A stretch of 64,000 bases of DNA from the NCBI GenBank assembly GCA_950097015.1, contig CATNEN010000003.1, positions 3,099,001-3,163,000 on the forward strand, read 5' to 3'. This document shows, piece after piece, positions 34,213-44,289 of the stretch. The notes below the pieces were generated by a model. That model saw only the letters and a list, made by a program, of their open reading frames with translations. It was not told the DNA's origin and made no database searches. A program made the position numbers and the translations under genes. How positions within the stretch are numbered: position 1 is the first letter of the stretch; each line of letters begins with the position of its first letter. The DNA comes from Macrostomum hystrix. Lineage: Eukaryota > Platyhelminthes > Macrostomidae.

Positions 34213-34435
34213 TGGCGCTCGCATGTTAACTTCATTCGTAGCTGTTAAAAATAATATTGCCCTACGCTTGCTTCGACGATTAATAGCTGTAGGTCATTGA
34301 GTGTTGTCTGATCAACTACGAGCTAGTAATGTATTCTGAATTAGCTCTAGATCTCTAATTTTTTCGTTGATTTCTTGAGACTTTCGTGGTGTTTTCTCGT
34401 AGGGTTAAAGCAAATATAAGAAGCTTCACTAAAGA
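34213..34435. other. CCP1 3' flank
   Basis: Probable 3' UTR. No strong poly(A) signal stands out. Confidence 0.4.
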
Positions 34436-34436
34436 C

Positions 34437-34832
34437 CCACCTTACTCCCACCCACCTCACTCCACACCCACCTCACTCCGCTACCAACCTCACTCCACTA
34501 CCCACCTCACTGCACTACCCACCTCACTCCACTAACCACCTCACTTCACTACCCATTTCACTCCACTACCCACCTCACTCCACTACCCATTTCACTCCAC
34601 TATCCGCCTCACTCCACTACCCACCTCACTCCACTACCCACCTCACTCCACTACCCACCTCACTCCACTACCCACCTCACTTCACTACCCATTTCACTCC
34701 ACTATCCGCCTCACTCCACTACCCACCTCACTCCACTACCCACCTCACTCCACTACCCACCTCACTCAACTACCCACCTCACTCCACTACCCATGATTTC
34801 ACTCCACACCCACCTCACTCCGCTAACCCCCT
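34437..34832. repeat. Minisatellite, 17-bp unit
   Basis: About 23 copies of CTCCACTACCCACCTCA downstream of CCP1, with a duplicated sub-block containing TATCCGCCTCACTC. Confidence 0.9.
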
Positions 34833-34849
34833 CAAAAATTATTTTTACC

Positions 34850-36140
34850 GACTAGCCAAATCATAGCTTGATGTTTGATTTTTAAAGTTCATGTCTTTTT
34901 TCAGTTTTTCTTCCCTTTTTCTCAATATGCGTTGTTACTGGTTGTGCAACTTGCATTTAGTTGCCATAACTCTGAGATTTTTGTTGTGCTGTTTTTCTCC
35001 TCTCTGGAATTTAAACTATTTTTCTGTCGTTCGTCCTGTTTTTTTTAGTGAGCTAGGTACAATTTTTATTGAGCTCTACTCATTTTTAGTTTGTTGTCTT
35101 TAGTGTGTATTTAGTACATAACTATAAGTATTTTTATATAAATAACATTGCCCTGTCCCTTTTATCAGCAAATCAGGTTACTTCTTTATAGATTTTTGTA
35201 CTTTGTGTTGTACTTTGCGTTGCTTGAAGCTCGCCTATATTATTAGCTGTTGTGTCCGCTTACTTGTGAATCTACAAGGACAAATTTGTTTTATTTCATG
35301 CTTTCATATTTTTATGCTGTCGAATTTTTGCTGTGTATATCAAGTGCTTCTCTATATTGTTCAATCATTTTATTAGACTTGAAATTATTTGTGCTGGCCT
35401 ACATGTATCGAAATTTTTTTTAATCCGCAGGAGTCAAACTAGCTAGACGATATGTATCGAAAAAGTGATATTTTTCTAAAATATAAAATTGATAAATTTC
35501 AAAATACACATTTTTGATACCGAAATTTCTTTATTTGTTAAAATGAAATATGAAACATACGGAAATAAGTTTTAAAGTGACTTTAAAAGTGATAATCTTG
35601 CAGTGAATTAAAATGTTAGGAATGAAAAAATTAAGTTTTTATGCCACAAAGTGCTACATTTTAATATAGATTTCATTACTGCATTTATTTTCTTTTATGT
35701 TGTGCCATTGTTGGGTCAAAATTTGTGTTTTAGGAGGCTATTTCTGTCGCTGGTTATTTCTTAAGGCCCAAGAAAATAATTGTATACTCCAACAATCTGC
35801 ATCACCACAATTTTCAAGCAGTTTAACAATAAATTGTATGCAATCAAGTTTTTACTTTTAGTACTTTATCTAGCTTTAAATTGCCTGTCACATACTAAAC
35901 TCTAACGTACTTGTATTAATAATTAAAATCGTTCTCTAATTACACTTAAGAAACATAGAATTTTTTATTTGACGTAGAAGATAGTTTGTACTATTCTGAA
36001 GAAGAAATTTTAATTCAATTTGATGTTTGTGTTCGGTCTAAATAAATACGTGCCTACAGGATAGAGCAAAAAGTATAAAAAATACTATCGTAATTAAAAC
36101 ACTAATTGGCATTCTGTTAATCGCCGCTTTTGGTGCGAAA
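34850..36140. other. Intergenic with palindromic motif copies
   Basis: AT-rich, no protein gene seen. It contains CATGTATCGAAA (about 35402) and CGATATGTATCGAAAAA (35448), the first members of a motif recurring through the vault-like RNA cluster. Confidence 0.5.
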
Positions 36141-36152
36141 AACGCATTATTT

Positions 36153-36165
36153 CTACTGTAAGTAG
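36153..36165. promoter_or_regulatory. Orphan palindromic element CTACTGTAAGTAG
   Basis: Identical in type to the element found upstream of the vault-like RNA genes. The surrounding AACGCATTATT also resembles the sequence before the copy at 36854. Here it lies past the 3' end of the first RNA gene and has no obvious RNA gene of its own. Confidence 0.4.
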
Positions 36166-36228
36166 ACGCACGTTTTTATCTAAAATTTAAATGTTTCGAA
36201 TATGTGCAAGCCAGCTAAATCAGCATAT

Positions 36229-36388
36229 AAAAGGTGGGATAGCGCTAAACGGTGTTTAGGACCTCCTGTTAAGGCGGTTTTGTTTTTTGTGCCAGAAACT
36301 GTCAACAATGACAGATTCCAGCAGTTTTTGTATTTTTTTGAAAAAATCCAGTATTTATCAAAGTAGCCGTTGTAAGCAGAGCCCACCC
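36229..36388 (-). ncRNA. Vault RNA-like gene 1
   Basis: Minus-strand transcript of about 160 nt. The 5' end GGGTGGGC pairs with CCCACC before the terminator TTTT (36229-36232). The box-A-like region reads ACAACGGCTACTTTGA, and the 3' conserved block reads TAGCGCTATCCCACC. The internal CGG/CCG pairing is kept. It is longer than the other copies because of an A-rich insertion. A TATAAAT box lies at about -26 to -32 (plus coordinates 36414-36420). A TTTACTAAAAGTAG element lies at 36490-36503. Vault RNAs are Pol III transcripts of about 90-150 nt found in vault particles and also acting in autophagy and RNA regulation. Assignment rests on shared blocks with the other copies. No good B box is seen. 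Confidence 0.55.
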
Positions 36389-36489
36389 AGAGTCACGGTG
36401 TGGACAATCTCACATTTATAGCCTAATTCCGACAGTTGCGAAACTTTTATTTTAATTTTTTATAAAATTTAAGCAAAAAATATCGTGCA

Positions 36490-36503
36490 CTACTTTTAGT
36501 AAA
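36490..36503 (-). promoter_or_regulatory. Upstream element of vault RNA-like gene 1
   Basis: Imperfect palindrome TTTACTAAAAGTAG on the minus strand, about 105 bp before the predicted start. Together with the TATA-like box at 36414-36420 it resembles an external Pol III promoter (distal/proximal element plus TATA). Confidence 0.4.
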
Positions 36504-36666
36504 ATACATGCGCCTAAATATTTTTAATACTGAGACAGATACACAAAAGTATTCTATAATAATATCTGTGACTTGCAATGCGAAGAACGTTGCTAAAATA
36601 AAAAATAAAAAAGAAATCTGAATTTGGTACAATTAGATAGAATTCGCCTGTACCAGTTGTATTGTC

Positions 36667-36678
36667 CGATATGTATCG
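36667..36678. promoter_or_regulatory. Palindromic motif CGATATGTATCG between divergent RNA genes
   Basis: An inverted repeat of CGATA around TG, lying almost midway between the divergent starts of gene 1 (36388, -) and gene 2 (36945, +), about 280 bp from each. Related motifs occur at 35448, 37247, 37649, 46033 and 46395. A function is inference. Confidence 0.35.
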
Positions 36679-36853
36679 AAAAGTTCAACTTAACCTCTAT
36701 TTTTTAAAGATTTTTTGTGTCCTTGCAGGACTAATAATAGTGCTAATTAGTTCATAACTTTCATTTGCCTACTTAAATTTCCAGAAATAACTTCTAGTAT
36801 TTATAAAATGCTTTAACCTGGTTATACGAAAAAGCTTGCATAAATGCGTTATG

Positions 36854-36920
36854 CTTACTGTAAGTAATGTGCTTGGTTGAAAAAGAGGTTTCGCATTCAG
36901 TACAGTCCTAAGTATAAATA
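36854..36920 (+). promoter_or_regulatory. Promoter module of vault RNA-like gene 2
   Basis: Palindrome-like CTTACTGTAAGTAA (36854-36867) at about -85 and TATAAATA (36913-36920) at about -30 relative to the start at 36945. The two-part layout is repeated at most other copies. Confidence 0.5.
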
Positions 36921-36944
36921 AGAATTATTGCCTGCATATAATTT

Positions 36945-37049
36945 GGGCAGGCCAATGCATTTCGGATACTTTGAAGAAATCCTCTGACCGTCACTCAGAA
37001 AATGATACTTAATTGCATTATTTGACCGTAGGCGCAATCCTGCCTTTTT
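36945..37049 (+). ncRNA. Vault RNA-like gene 2
   Basis: About 105 nt. The 5' GGGCAGG pairs with CCTGCC immediately before the TTTTT terminator (37045-37049). Box-A-like sequence GGCCAATGCATTTCGGATAC leads into TACTTTGAAG, equivalent to the vault RNA GGUUACUUCGA block. The 3' block GGCGCAATCC aligns with GGGCGCUCUCC of human vault RNA, as recalled. CGG and CCG elements in the interior can pair. No open frame is conserved with the other copies. Confidence 0.68.
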
Positions 37050-37326
37050 CGGTACAGTTTATTATGTCTCTGTTTTTACCTTATACAATACAATTTGTAA
37101 GCTTTTTAATCTGAATGATCTGAATTATAGCATCTGTGCCTTTAAACAAAGCTTGTATAGCCTATTTTTAAAAGCATATCATTATTTAGGCAATAGTTTT
37201 GAGTTTTGACCGATGGATTGCCTATTAGGCACCTTGAGCTAAAACCCGACATGTATCGAAAAAGTTTCAAACCAAGAGCGCTTTATAAACAGAAACAAAG
37301 CACGAAATAAATTACGAATATTTAAA

Positions 37327-37339
37327 CTACTTTAAGTAG
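37327..37339 (+). promoter_or_regulatory. Upstream element of vault RNA-like gene 3
   Basis: Perfect palindrome-type CTACTTTAAGTAG about 105 bp before the predicted start at 37440. An AT-rich TATA-like stretch lies at 37410-37427. The CGACATGTATCG motif lies at 37247-37258, about 190 bp upstream. Confidence 0.5.
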
Positions 37340-37439
37340 AAACAAAAGAGATATAGCTAGCTTTTCAGGCGAGTAGGTAAATAATTTCGCTATTTCTGGC
37401 CGCAAGTTTTAAAAATACATTTTATAGCTGCTTTTACCT

Positions 37440-37540
37440 GGGCAGGCTAAATGCTGCACGGTTACTTCGAAGAAATCGCCTGAGTTCCGTTCAGATAATG
37501 ATGCTTATCACTTTGACCGTTAGCGCAACCCTGCCTTTTT
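37440..37540 (+). ncRNA. Vault RNA-like gene 3
   Basis: About 101 nt, within the size range of vertebrate vault RNAs (88-140 nt). It contains CACGGTTACTTCGAAG, an exact GGTTACTTCGA match to the vault RNA box-A region as I recall it. GGGCAGG at the 5' end pairs with CCTGCC, followed by TTTTT (37536-37540). ACGGT can pair with ACCGT inside. The 3' block is TAGCGCAACCC. It is 390 bp downstream of gene 2 in the same orientation. Confidence 0.72.
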
Positions 37541-37707
37541 GTTGATTTTTAACATATTTTTTCGAAGTTACAGCACTCTGGAAAATTATATCAGTAAAAT
37601 ACATTTTTTCCTTTAAATGATGACAGCTTCTATAAACTTTATTCTTGCCGATATGTATAGAAAAACGTGTCAGCGGCAGATCAGACAGACACGGACAGAT
37701 CAGCCAG

Positions 37708-39506
37708 TCAGGCCAGCAGGCAGCGGTCCTGGAGCATCCGGAACTCCGACATCGTCAGTTCCCTGGCGCTGAGGCCATAGCAGCGCATTGTGCCATTCAG
37801 ACTATTGTTTGGAATTGTTGAGGAGCCGATGAACAGGCAATTAAAGTTATCAACTTTGGTGAATCCAGGATTATCCAAAATCTGATAACCGACGCCGACA
37901 ATTGTGCCATTGAGATAGAACGACTTCACGGAGCTGCCGCTGAAGATCAGTCCGACGTGCAGCCAGGCGTCAGCAGTGCCAACTGTTGGCAGAATATTTC
38001 TGCTCTCTGTGTACCTCTCATGAGCTGGAGCAGTCGGCACGCCGGAGGTCCATCTGGCAAAGTGATAGAACAGACTTGACGCTTTGGCCAGCGTGTTGCT
38101 GGTGGCGTTCGCGTTGAAGCAGCTGGCGAATTTGTGGTAGAATTGACAGCTAAATGGTTTGCGAGGAGGTCGGGGGTTCGATTCTTTTCGATAGAATAGA
38201 AATTTTACCTAACTAACTGTGAAGGAGAGTCTGTGGTAGACAGTGAAGGAGAGTCTGTGGTAGACAGTGAAGGAGAGTCTGTGGTAGACAGTGAAGGAGA
38301 GTCTTTAGTAGACAGTGATGTGGAGTCTGTAGTAGACAGTGATGGAGAGTCTGTGGTAGACAGTGATGGAGAGTCTGTAGTAGACAGTGATGTGGAGTCT
38401 GTGGTAGACAGTGATGGAGAGTCTGTGGTAGACAGTGATGAAGAGTCTGTGGCAGACTGACGGCAGACATCACTTGCCGTTTATCAAGTGAGTGTCGCAC
38501 AATGAGAAAGGCCGAGTATGATCGACCGTAATCCAAGCGTTTCTCAAAGCCAGGTGTCTCCGCCACCAGTTGAGAAGCTGTGAAGCCGCTAAATTTGGCT
38601 CCGTCGGATCCGATGTTAACCAGAATTCCATTGTTGACTAGGCAGGACCTTCTTGGCCCAGCTTCGTTGATTAGGCCGCTTTTGGCGAAGCGATAAAATA
38701 GCAGCATGTTCATCTGTGACAGCTGGCTATCCGGGCTGTCTGATGGAGTTAACAATTGTTTATTTGCGGGTACTTTTTGCCATTAAACACATGGGTTAGT
38801 TTGTCACTCTCGATATTAAGTTTTCACTCTATGCTGGACTTAGGTACGAGTACTGTAAATGTTACTTTGTCTTTCTAGGTGTTACTTTTTCAATCTAGGC
38901 GTTTCTCTGTCGCACTTACGGTTAATTTTTCACAATAAACGTAATTTTTCACTCAAAAAGTTACTTCGTCATTCATTCTAAAAGTTACTTTTCACAACAT
39001 ACGTTACCTTGTCACTCTAGATGTTTACCTAGTCACTCTAGACGGTACCTTGTCACTCTATTCTAATTTCACTCTACTCAAATTGTCACTCCGAGTTTAG
39101 CACTCCGCTCACCCGCTGAGTCATCAGCCGCACTGTACAGGTAGGCGTTGCAGTCCCATCCAGGCCAGGCCTTCGGGTCCTTCGCGCTGCACGAATCACC
39201 CAGAGAACAAAGACCTCCTGCTCCACCAGCTGCTCCAGAATTCTTCGCAATGTCCGTCCGCACATTGTTGGCAGAAAACCGGAAACCATTGCATCGAGCT
39301 CGTCTAGCACAGAGATCAGCGCAAGCTAGCTTATTTCTGACCGACACTAAATTGACACTTCCGGCTGACGTCGCAGGACAAATCCGCTGCTGAATAAACG
39401 TCGGATTAGTGAACAATGGGTTAGCAATTTGACAATGACCTAGCAGCCAGTACTGACAGAGAAGGTCAAGAATTACTGCAGAGACTACAGAGGAATTTAT
39501 TAACAT
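37708..39506 (-). CDS. Secreted PAN/apple-like plus LamG-like lectin-fold protein
   Basis: Minus strand. Exon 1 is 39506-39113 (phase 1). Exon 2 starts at 38739 and ends near 38465. The last exon runs from about 38149 to the stop at 37708. Exon 1 gives a signal-type N-terminus, then a Cys-rich segment (RICPATSAGSV, LACADLCARRARCNGFRFSA, GLCSLGDSC) typical of PAN/apple domains. Later exons read LLFYRFAKSGLINEAGP, GRSYSAFLIVRHSL, DAWLHVGLIF and YLNGTIVGVGY, the strands of a concanavalin/LamG-like fold. Probably a secreted adhesion or carbohydrate-binding protein. The exon 2-3 junction is unresolved: available donors are phase 0 or 1, while the acceptor at 38150 needs phase 2. An exon may be missed, or the gene damaged. 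Confidence 0.6.
38150..38190 (+). mobile_element. SINE B-box remnant
   Basis: GGAGGTCGGGGGTTCGATTC resembles the B-box part of SINE family B. It lies just upstream of the last exon of the minus-strand LamG-like gene and forms part of that intron. Confidence 0.4.
38216..38460. repeat. Minisatellite, 24-bp unit, in LamG-like gene
   Basis: About ten copies of GAGTCTGTGGTAGACAGTGA plus AGGA or TGGA. The period is divisible by three and is open on both strands (an 8-residue LPQTLHHC repeat on the coding strand). It could be exonic, but it ends in a stop at 38213. Confidence 0.85.
38800..39095. repeat. Degenerate TCACTCTAGA-type repeat in LamG-like intron 1
   Basis: Diverged units around GTTACTTTGTCACTCTAGA, about 20-25 bp long. 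They fill most of the intron between exons 1 and 2. Confidence 0.6.
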
Positions 39507-39509
39507 TTT

Positions 39510-39885
39510 AGCTATTGAAATACTTCGTATTTTCTATATGTCAGGATTTTAACACGTTTATATACACGCCTATAACAGATACTTCTAAAATCTTGACTGA
39601 AAAATCGTGATTCCTGATTTCTCTTGTTTTAAAATCGATTTGCGCTGTTTAAATTTGGACAATTAGCCAAAAAAGATGCCAATCAGTGTGATTTTAATTG
39701 CAAGTCGCTTAAATGATAGTTAATTGTTCACAGAGTGTTTACGTTAGACTAACAAAAGTTACAGCTTTTATGTTTCCCCATCAATCACTTTTGCCACAAT
39801 GGGAAGAGAAACAGATGCGAAACAAATATTAAGTCGAATAAACCATAGCTGACCAGAAGATGGTTCAGGAAACAGCAGCGTGATA
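39510..39885. other. 5' flank of LamG-like gene
   Basis: AT-rich promoter-side sequence. No distinct element recognised. Confidence 0.35.
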
Positions 39886-39889
39886 GGAT

Positions 39890-40622
39890 TGACAAGAGAG
39901 ATGCGACATAGGAGAGATGAGACACGGGAGGGATGAGACATGGGAGAGATGAGACACGGGAAAGACACGGGAGAGATGAGACACGGGAGAGATGAGACAC
40001 GGGAGAGATGAGACACGGGAGAGATGAGACACGGGAGAGATGAGACACGAGAGAGATGAGACACGAGAGAGATGAGACAGAGAATAGATAACAGGGGGAG
40101 ATGAGACACGGGAGAATTGAGACACGGAAGAATTGAGACATGAGAGAGATGAGAGACGAGAAAGATGAGACACGAGAGAGATAAGACAAGAGAGAGATGA
40201 GACAAAGAATAGATTACAGGGGGAGATGAGACACGGGAGAATTGAGACACGGAAGAATTGAGACATGAGAGAGATGAGAGACGAGAGAGATGAGACACGA
40301 GAGAGATGAGACAAGAGAGAGATGAGACAGAGAATAGATTACAGGGGGAGATGAGACACGGGAGAATTGAGACACGGAAGAATTGAGACATGAGAGAGAT
40401 GAGACACGAGAGAGATGAGACAAGAGAGAGATGAGACAGAGAATAGATTACAGGGGGAGATAAGACACGGAAGAATTGAGACAGAGAATAGATAACAGGG
40501 GGAGATGAGACACGGGAGAGATGAGACACGGGAGAGATGAGACACGGGAGAGATGAGACACGGGAGAGATGAGACACGAGAGAGATGAGACACGAGAGAG
40601 ATGAGATACTTGAGAGATGAGT
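39890..40622. repeat. 16-bp minisatellite (GAGATGAGACACGGGA), array 1
   Basis: About 45 units of GAGATGAGACACGGGA with a higher-order block of about 115 bp containing GAATAGATTACAGGGGGAGA. All frames are open because the period gives a 16-residue repeat. The same 16-bp unit makes up the separate array at 56215-57015. Confidence 0.95.
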
Positions 40623-40684
40623 GCGTTAGGATGGCAATTCGCAATAAAACTTTGTTAAATTTCAATCGCCATTTTTCTAAATGT

Positions 40685-40793
40685 CTACTCTAAGTAGGTG
40701 AACTAGATAGTTCACTGTTTTATTTTTAATTTCTGCCGCAAAACTTTCACAATAGGCGCATGGGGCTGTATATTCAGCACTATCTTTATAAAG
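40685..40793 (+). promoter_or_regulatory. Promoter module of vault RNA-like gene 4
   Basis: CTACTCTAAGTAG (40685-40697) about 125 bp upstream and TATAAAG (40787-40793) about 30 bp upstream of the predicted start at 40818. Confidence 0.5.
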
Positions 40794-40817
40794 CCATTTA
40801 GCCATGCCATTAACACT

Positions 40818-40924
40818 GGGCAGGCAAAGCCAAGCGGTTACATCGATAATTAAATCATTGATTTCCAGACAAACATTCTGACAGAATCTGCCACACAGGT
40901 ACTGCTGGCGCAATCCTGTCTTTT
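40818..40924 (+). ncRNA. Vault RNA-like gene 4
   Basis: About 107 nt. It contains CAAGCGGTTACATCGATAAT, which matches the vault RNA AGCGGUUACUUCGA segment at 13 of 14 positions (human sequence from memory). The 5' GGGCAGG pairs with CCTGTC through one mismatch, and TTTT (40921-40924) terminates. The 3' block is TGGCGCAATCC. The minus-strand reading frame across this locus is not conserved in the other copies, so coding is unlikely. Confidence 0.7.
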
Positions 40925-40929
40925 GTGAT

Positions 40930-41650
40930 AGCAACTCAGTAGGTGCAATAATCAATACCAGATTTTATTTAGTGTTTCAAAGAATAAGACAAAATTGCAC
41001 GATCTAGTCGATATTTTAGTCTGCAGTCAAAGGGAATATTGCTTTTAGAGCAACTTTTTCGTCGTAGATTGACAGATTGACAGATATTAACATGAAAGAA
41101 TTGTTTTCTGCTATTGCACAGCTTTGAAACTTATCTAACGATTTCCTATACAAAAGTGGATTCATTTAGATATGTGTATCTTTATATAGAGCCGAGAGTT
41201 TAACAGTAGGAAGACCAACTAACATTTTCCGATTCTTGTCGAAGTGTCTGGTGTCAAAAGCCACCAATATTTCAGCATGAAAAATGTCGATTCATATTGT
41301 TATAATGTATTGATTATTTTGTTAATAGAACTTGTATTTATCTAATGAAACCAATATGGATTCGTCATACTAAGTTAGTTCATCGTAAAGGGCGGAAAAC
41401 TTTGATCAGATGGTGGAATTTCACGAAAATCGGTCATTCCGTTCGGGAGCTATCGTGAAGTAGGCAGGGAAATACCCACGTGGTTTTTCCCAGGTGAAAA
41501 AATAGCGTGATGTTTCTACTCTTATAAGTCCATCTAGTGCATTGTGAGGAATATTATAAGGTAAGTGGCCTTAACGCCAAAAAATGTCTATCAAATTTGA
41601 TTGACTAAAGCCATTGTGAGTCGTATTAATATAGAGTTGGTGTGGAGTTA
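40930..41650. other. Intergenic, 3' side of glutamate receptor
   Basis: AT-rich. Probable 3' UTR of the minus-strand receptor near its upper end. No gene recognised. Confidence 0.4.
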
Positions 41651-41656
41651 TCTGAT

Positions 41657-44287
41657 CTAGTTGATGGTCTCGCCAGTTCGGGTCGTACTGGACGTCTCCA
41701 CCAATGTCGTTCGGACAGTGGAAACGTTGTAGTTCTTGACCAGTTCGGCCCGGTCGAATACAACGGCGTAGACCTTGGGCAGGAACAGGATGCTCACTGC
41801 GAACAGGTTGGTGAAGAGCAGAACAAAGACCAGCAGAGCGGCGGCTGAGGTGAGCGAGGCCAGCGTGACGAGGCTGGGGATGAAGGCGATCCACACGAAG
41901 GTGGCGCAGGCGCTGAAGGCCAGGATGCACTTGCTGTCGTGGAAGTTGTCCGGCAGGCTGCGGATTCGCACTGCCAGCGAGCACGTGACCAGCATGAGCA
42001 GCAGGTTGAGCGCGTAGGGAATCCACTGGCTGCTGGAGAAGTAGTCGCACTGGAACTCCACGACTGGCCGGGTGTCGGAGCGGAGGCCGTTGAGCACGAG
42101 CTTCACGGGCCGGATCGGACGGACGATGAGGACGCTCGACAGCAGCACCACCTGAGGGAAGAAATCACAGGTCATTTATAGCGATTGCTCAAAATCCATT
42201 GATCAAAATCAGCGTGACGAACCTGCAGCAGACAGAGCGTCACCGTCATGACGACCACGGCTCGGCGACCCGTGAACTTGAGCGACGATGCGCCTCGCAT
42301 CGATCCGGAGAACACGCGGTAGATGCGAGCGCTCTTTGTGAGCAGAGCCGCGTACACCATGGTCAGGCTGAAGTGGTACAGGAATGCCTGCACGTTGCAC
42401 ACGGTGAGGGAGGGCTCACCGAAGAACAGCGCCACATCGACCAGTCCGAGCTGGATGCCCACCTGCTGGAAGAGGCTCAGCTCGAGCGAGGACGCCTTCA
42501 GCAGCGGCACGCTCGACCTGGCGAGAAAGAACACGCCCGTCGCAATGGTGATGGCGGAGCCGAGCGACGCGACGCTGATGAACACGATGCCGCTCGTGTC
42601 GCTTGGTCGGAGAACGGTCAGGTCGAGCGGTGAGCAGCGCGAATAGTTTGAGCTCGGCCAGGTGAGTGAGGCGCACTTCTCGCACTGGGTGCCGTTCGAC
42701 CCGACGATCTCGTCCGAGCTGCAAGGCCTGCACACCCAGCAGCACTTGCTCACCTGAACTCGGTACTCGTGACTGCCGCACGGCAGAGAGCACACACTCA
42801 TTGGCACCTGCTGCTGGTCGCTCGCCACACTTCCCGGCCACGAGATCAGACTGCGGTTCAAGCTGAGACCGAGCTCAGAGCTCCACACTCCGACAGTGAG
42901 GCTCGAGCTCACCTGCTGACTGCTCTGGTACAGCACCACATACGAGGCCGGACCGTTTCCGCCGCTGTCCAGCTTCACCTGTCCAGTGTAGCCGGTGAAG
43001 TTCGTCCTGTACAGCTGCTTCAGCAGCAGCGGTCCGGTCACGCACTGGAGCAGCGACGACTTGTTGAGCTCGGGCTCCAGACGAGCCGCACTCGGACCTG
43101 GCCACCGCGTCGATGGCGTGAGCGAACGCGAGAAACGCGTCCAGCATCCGTGCCACCGGAGCCACGATGCTGGCCGGCCTGAAGCTGGTCGACTCGGACA
43201 GCCGACGGGTCGAGTTCGCGAAGCAGCAGGCGCAGGCCGAGCAGTTCATCAGCTGGTCGAACATGAGCGCTCCGTTGTACATCGGCGAGAGGTCGGCGTA
43301 GGTGAGGTTCCGGTACCATTCGATCAGGTCTTGCGTAGGGAACAGCTTGAAGTAAATCGTGAAGGTGGAGTTGGTAAAAACATTTTTATTGTAGTTTCCG
43401 TCACTCGTCACAATCGTCACTCCCGTTCTTCCGACCGCCTCTAGCAGGCGAGTTGTTTGCAACTGACCATCGATGTCCTTCAGCCAGATAAGAGCTCTCA
43501 TATTGGGCTGCTGGTTGATTGCGTCTATGACATCGGCTTGTTCTGTCGCGCTGGTGTGCGGAATGATGAAGGCCAGGCAAGCCTGCGGAAATCTAGAAGG
43601 CAGACTGGACGTCAGCTGCAGAGCAATGTTCGTGTTGTACGCACTTCCAGGGTTGTACAGGAGGCCAATGTAGGTCCAGTTGAACTCTTTGAGCAGATCG
43701 ATCATGACCATAGCCTGGTATGAGTCCGGACTCACAAGCCGTACAAAGTTTGGATACCGAACTCGATTACTGAGGGCGTCGCTGCTGCACTCGGTTCCGA
43801 TCGAAGGCAGCTGATCGTTCTGCAGTATGGACATCATGACTTGGGTCACGGTGCTAGACCAGCCGCCCACTACGCCGTGAACCATGTAGACAGGTTCGGT
43901 GTCAATGCCGTTTAGGTAGTTGCACCTGCGGTCAGGTGGTAGCAGGGCAGGGCGACTCCAAGCAGCTCGAACCCTACTGGCACCATCTGCGCCCAGCGCC
44001 TCCAGGTAGCAGGTCTCATGAAACACGACGCCAATTGTGACATTCGCCCGGCTAAATATCGTTCCTGGCAAGCGGGCGTTGATCGTCTGTCGGATGTAGT
44101 ACGGCACGATACGACGCAAAAACTGCGTCTCTTCTAGAGCGGTGTTGCAGTATCGCGTGTCGTGCAGCAGTGCCAGCATGAAGTCGCCAGACAGGCAGAA
44201 GCCATCTGTCTCGGAGCTGCCTGACGGAGTTGTCGCCAGGAGGATGGAAACCAACGATACTAGAGTCCTGCTGGTAGCTCGAAGCAT
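41657..44287 (-). CDS. GRM: Metabotropic glutamate receptor-like family C GPCR (apparent frameshift)
   Basis: Two exons on the minus strand: 44287-42223 and 42151-41657. They give about 852 residues if one frame change near 43075-43095 is bridged. N-terminal signal peptide, then a Venus-flytrap ligand domain (YPNFVRLVSPDSYQAMVMIDLL, FNWTYIGLLYN), the Cys-rich domain (SKCCWVCRPC, CEKC) and seven membrane segments ending in LFLPKVYAVVF. Surface receptors of this family couple glutamate to G proteins. Exon 1 is 3n+1 long: frame 1 ends after about VARSEC and the family-like sequence resumes in the +1 frame at LEPELNKSSLLQC. No intron fits there. It could be a sequencing or assembly indel, or a real disabling mutation. 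Glutamate-contact residues are only partly conserved. Confidence 0.85.
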
Positions 44288-44289
44288 TC

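Noticed and set aside
36180-36386. 68-residue minus-strand ORF
   Set aside because: Lies over vault RNA-like gene 1; no protein family similarity and not conserved in paralogous copies.
36945-37540. Hammerhead ribozyme or spliced-leader RNA interpretation of the small RNA family
   Set aside because: The hammerhead core CUGANGA...GAAA is absent, and no Sm site or leader-type donor is present. The stem, box A, 3' block and T-run fit vault-type RNA better.
39768-40665. Long minus-strand ORFs of [16 protein letters not shown]-type repeats
   Set aside because: They are translations of a 16-bp minisatellite, open in all frames because the unit lacks stops. No start context, signal or domain.
40677-40955. 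92-residue minus-strand Cys-containing ORF
   Set aside because: It is antisense to vault RNA-like gene 4, and the frame is not conserved in the other copies, which instead conserve RNA pairing and a plus-strand terminator.
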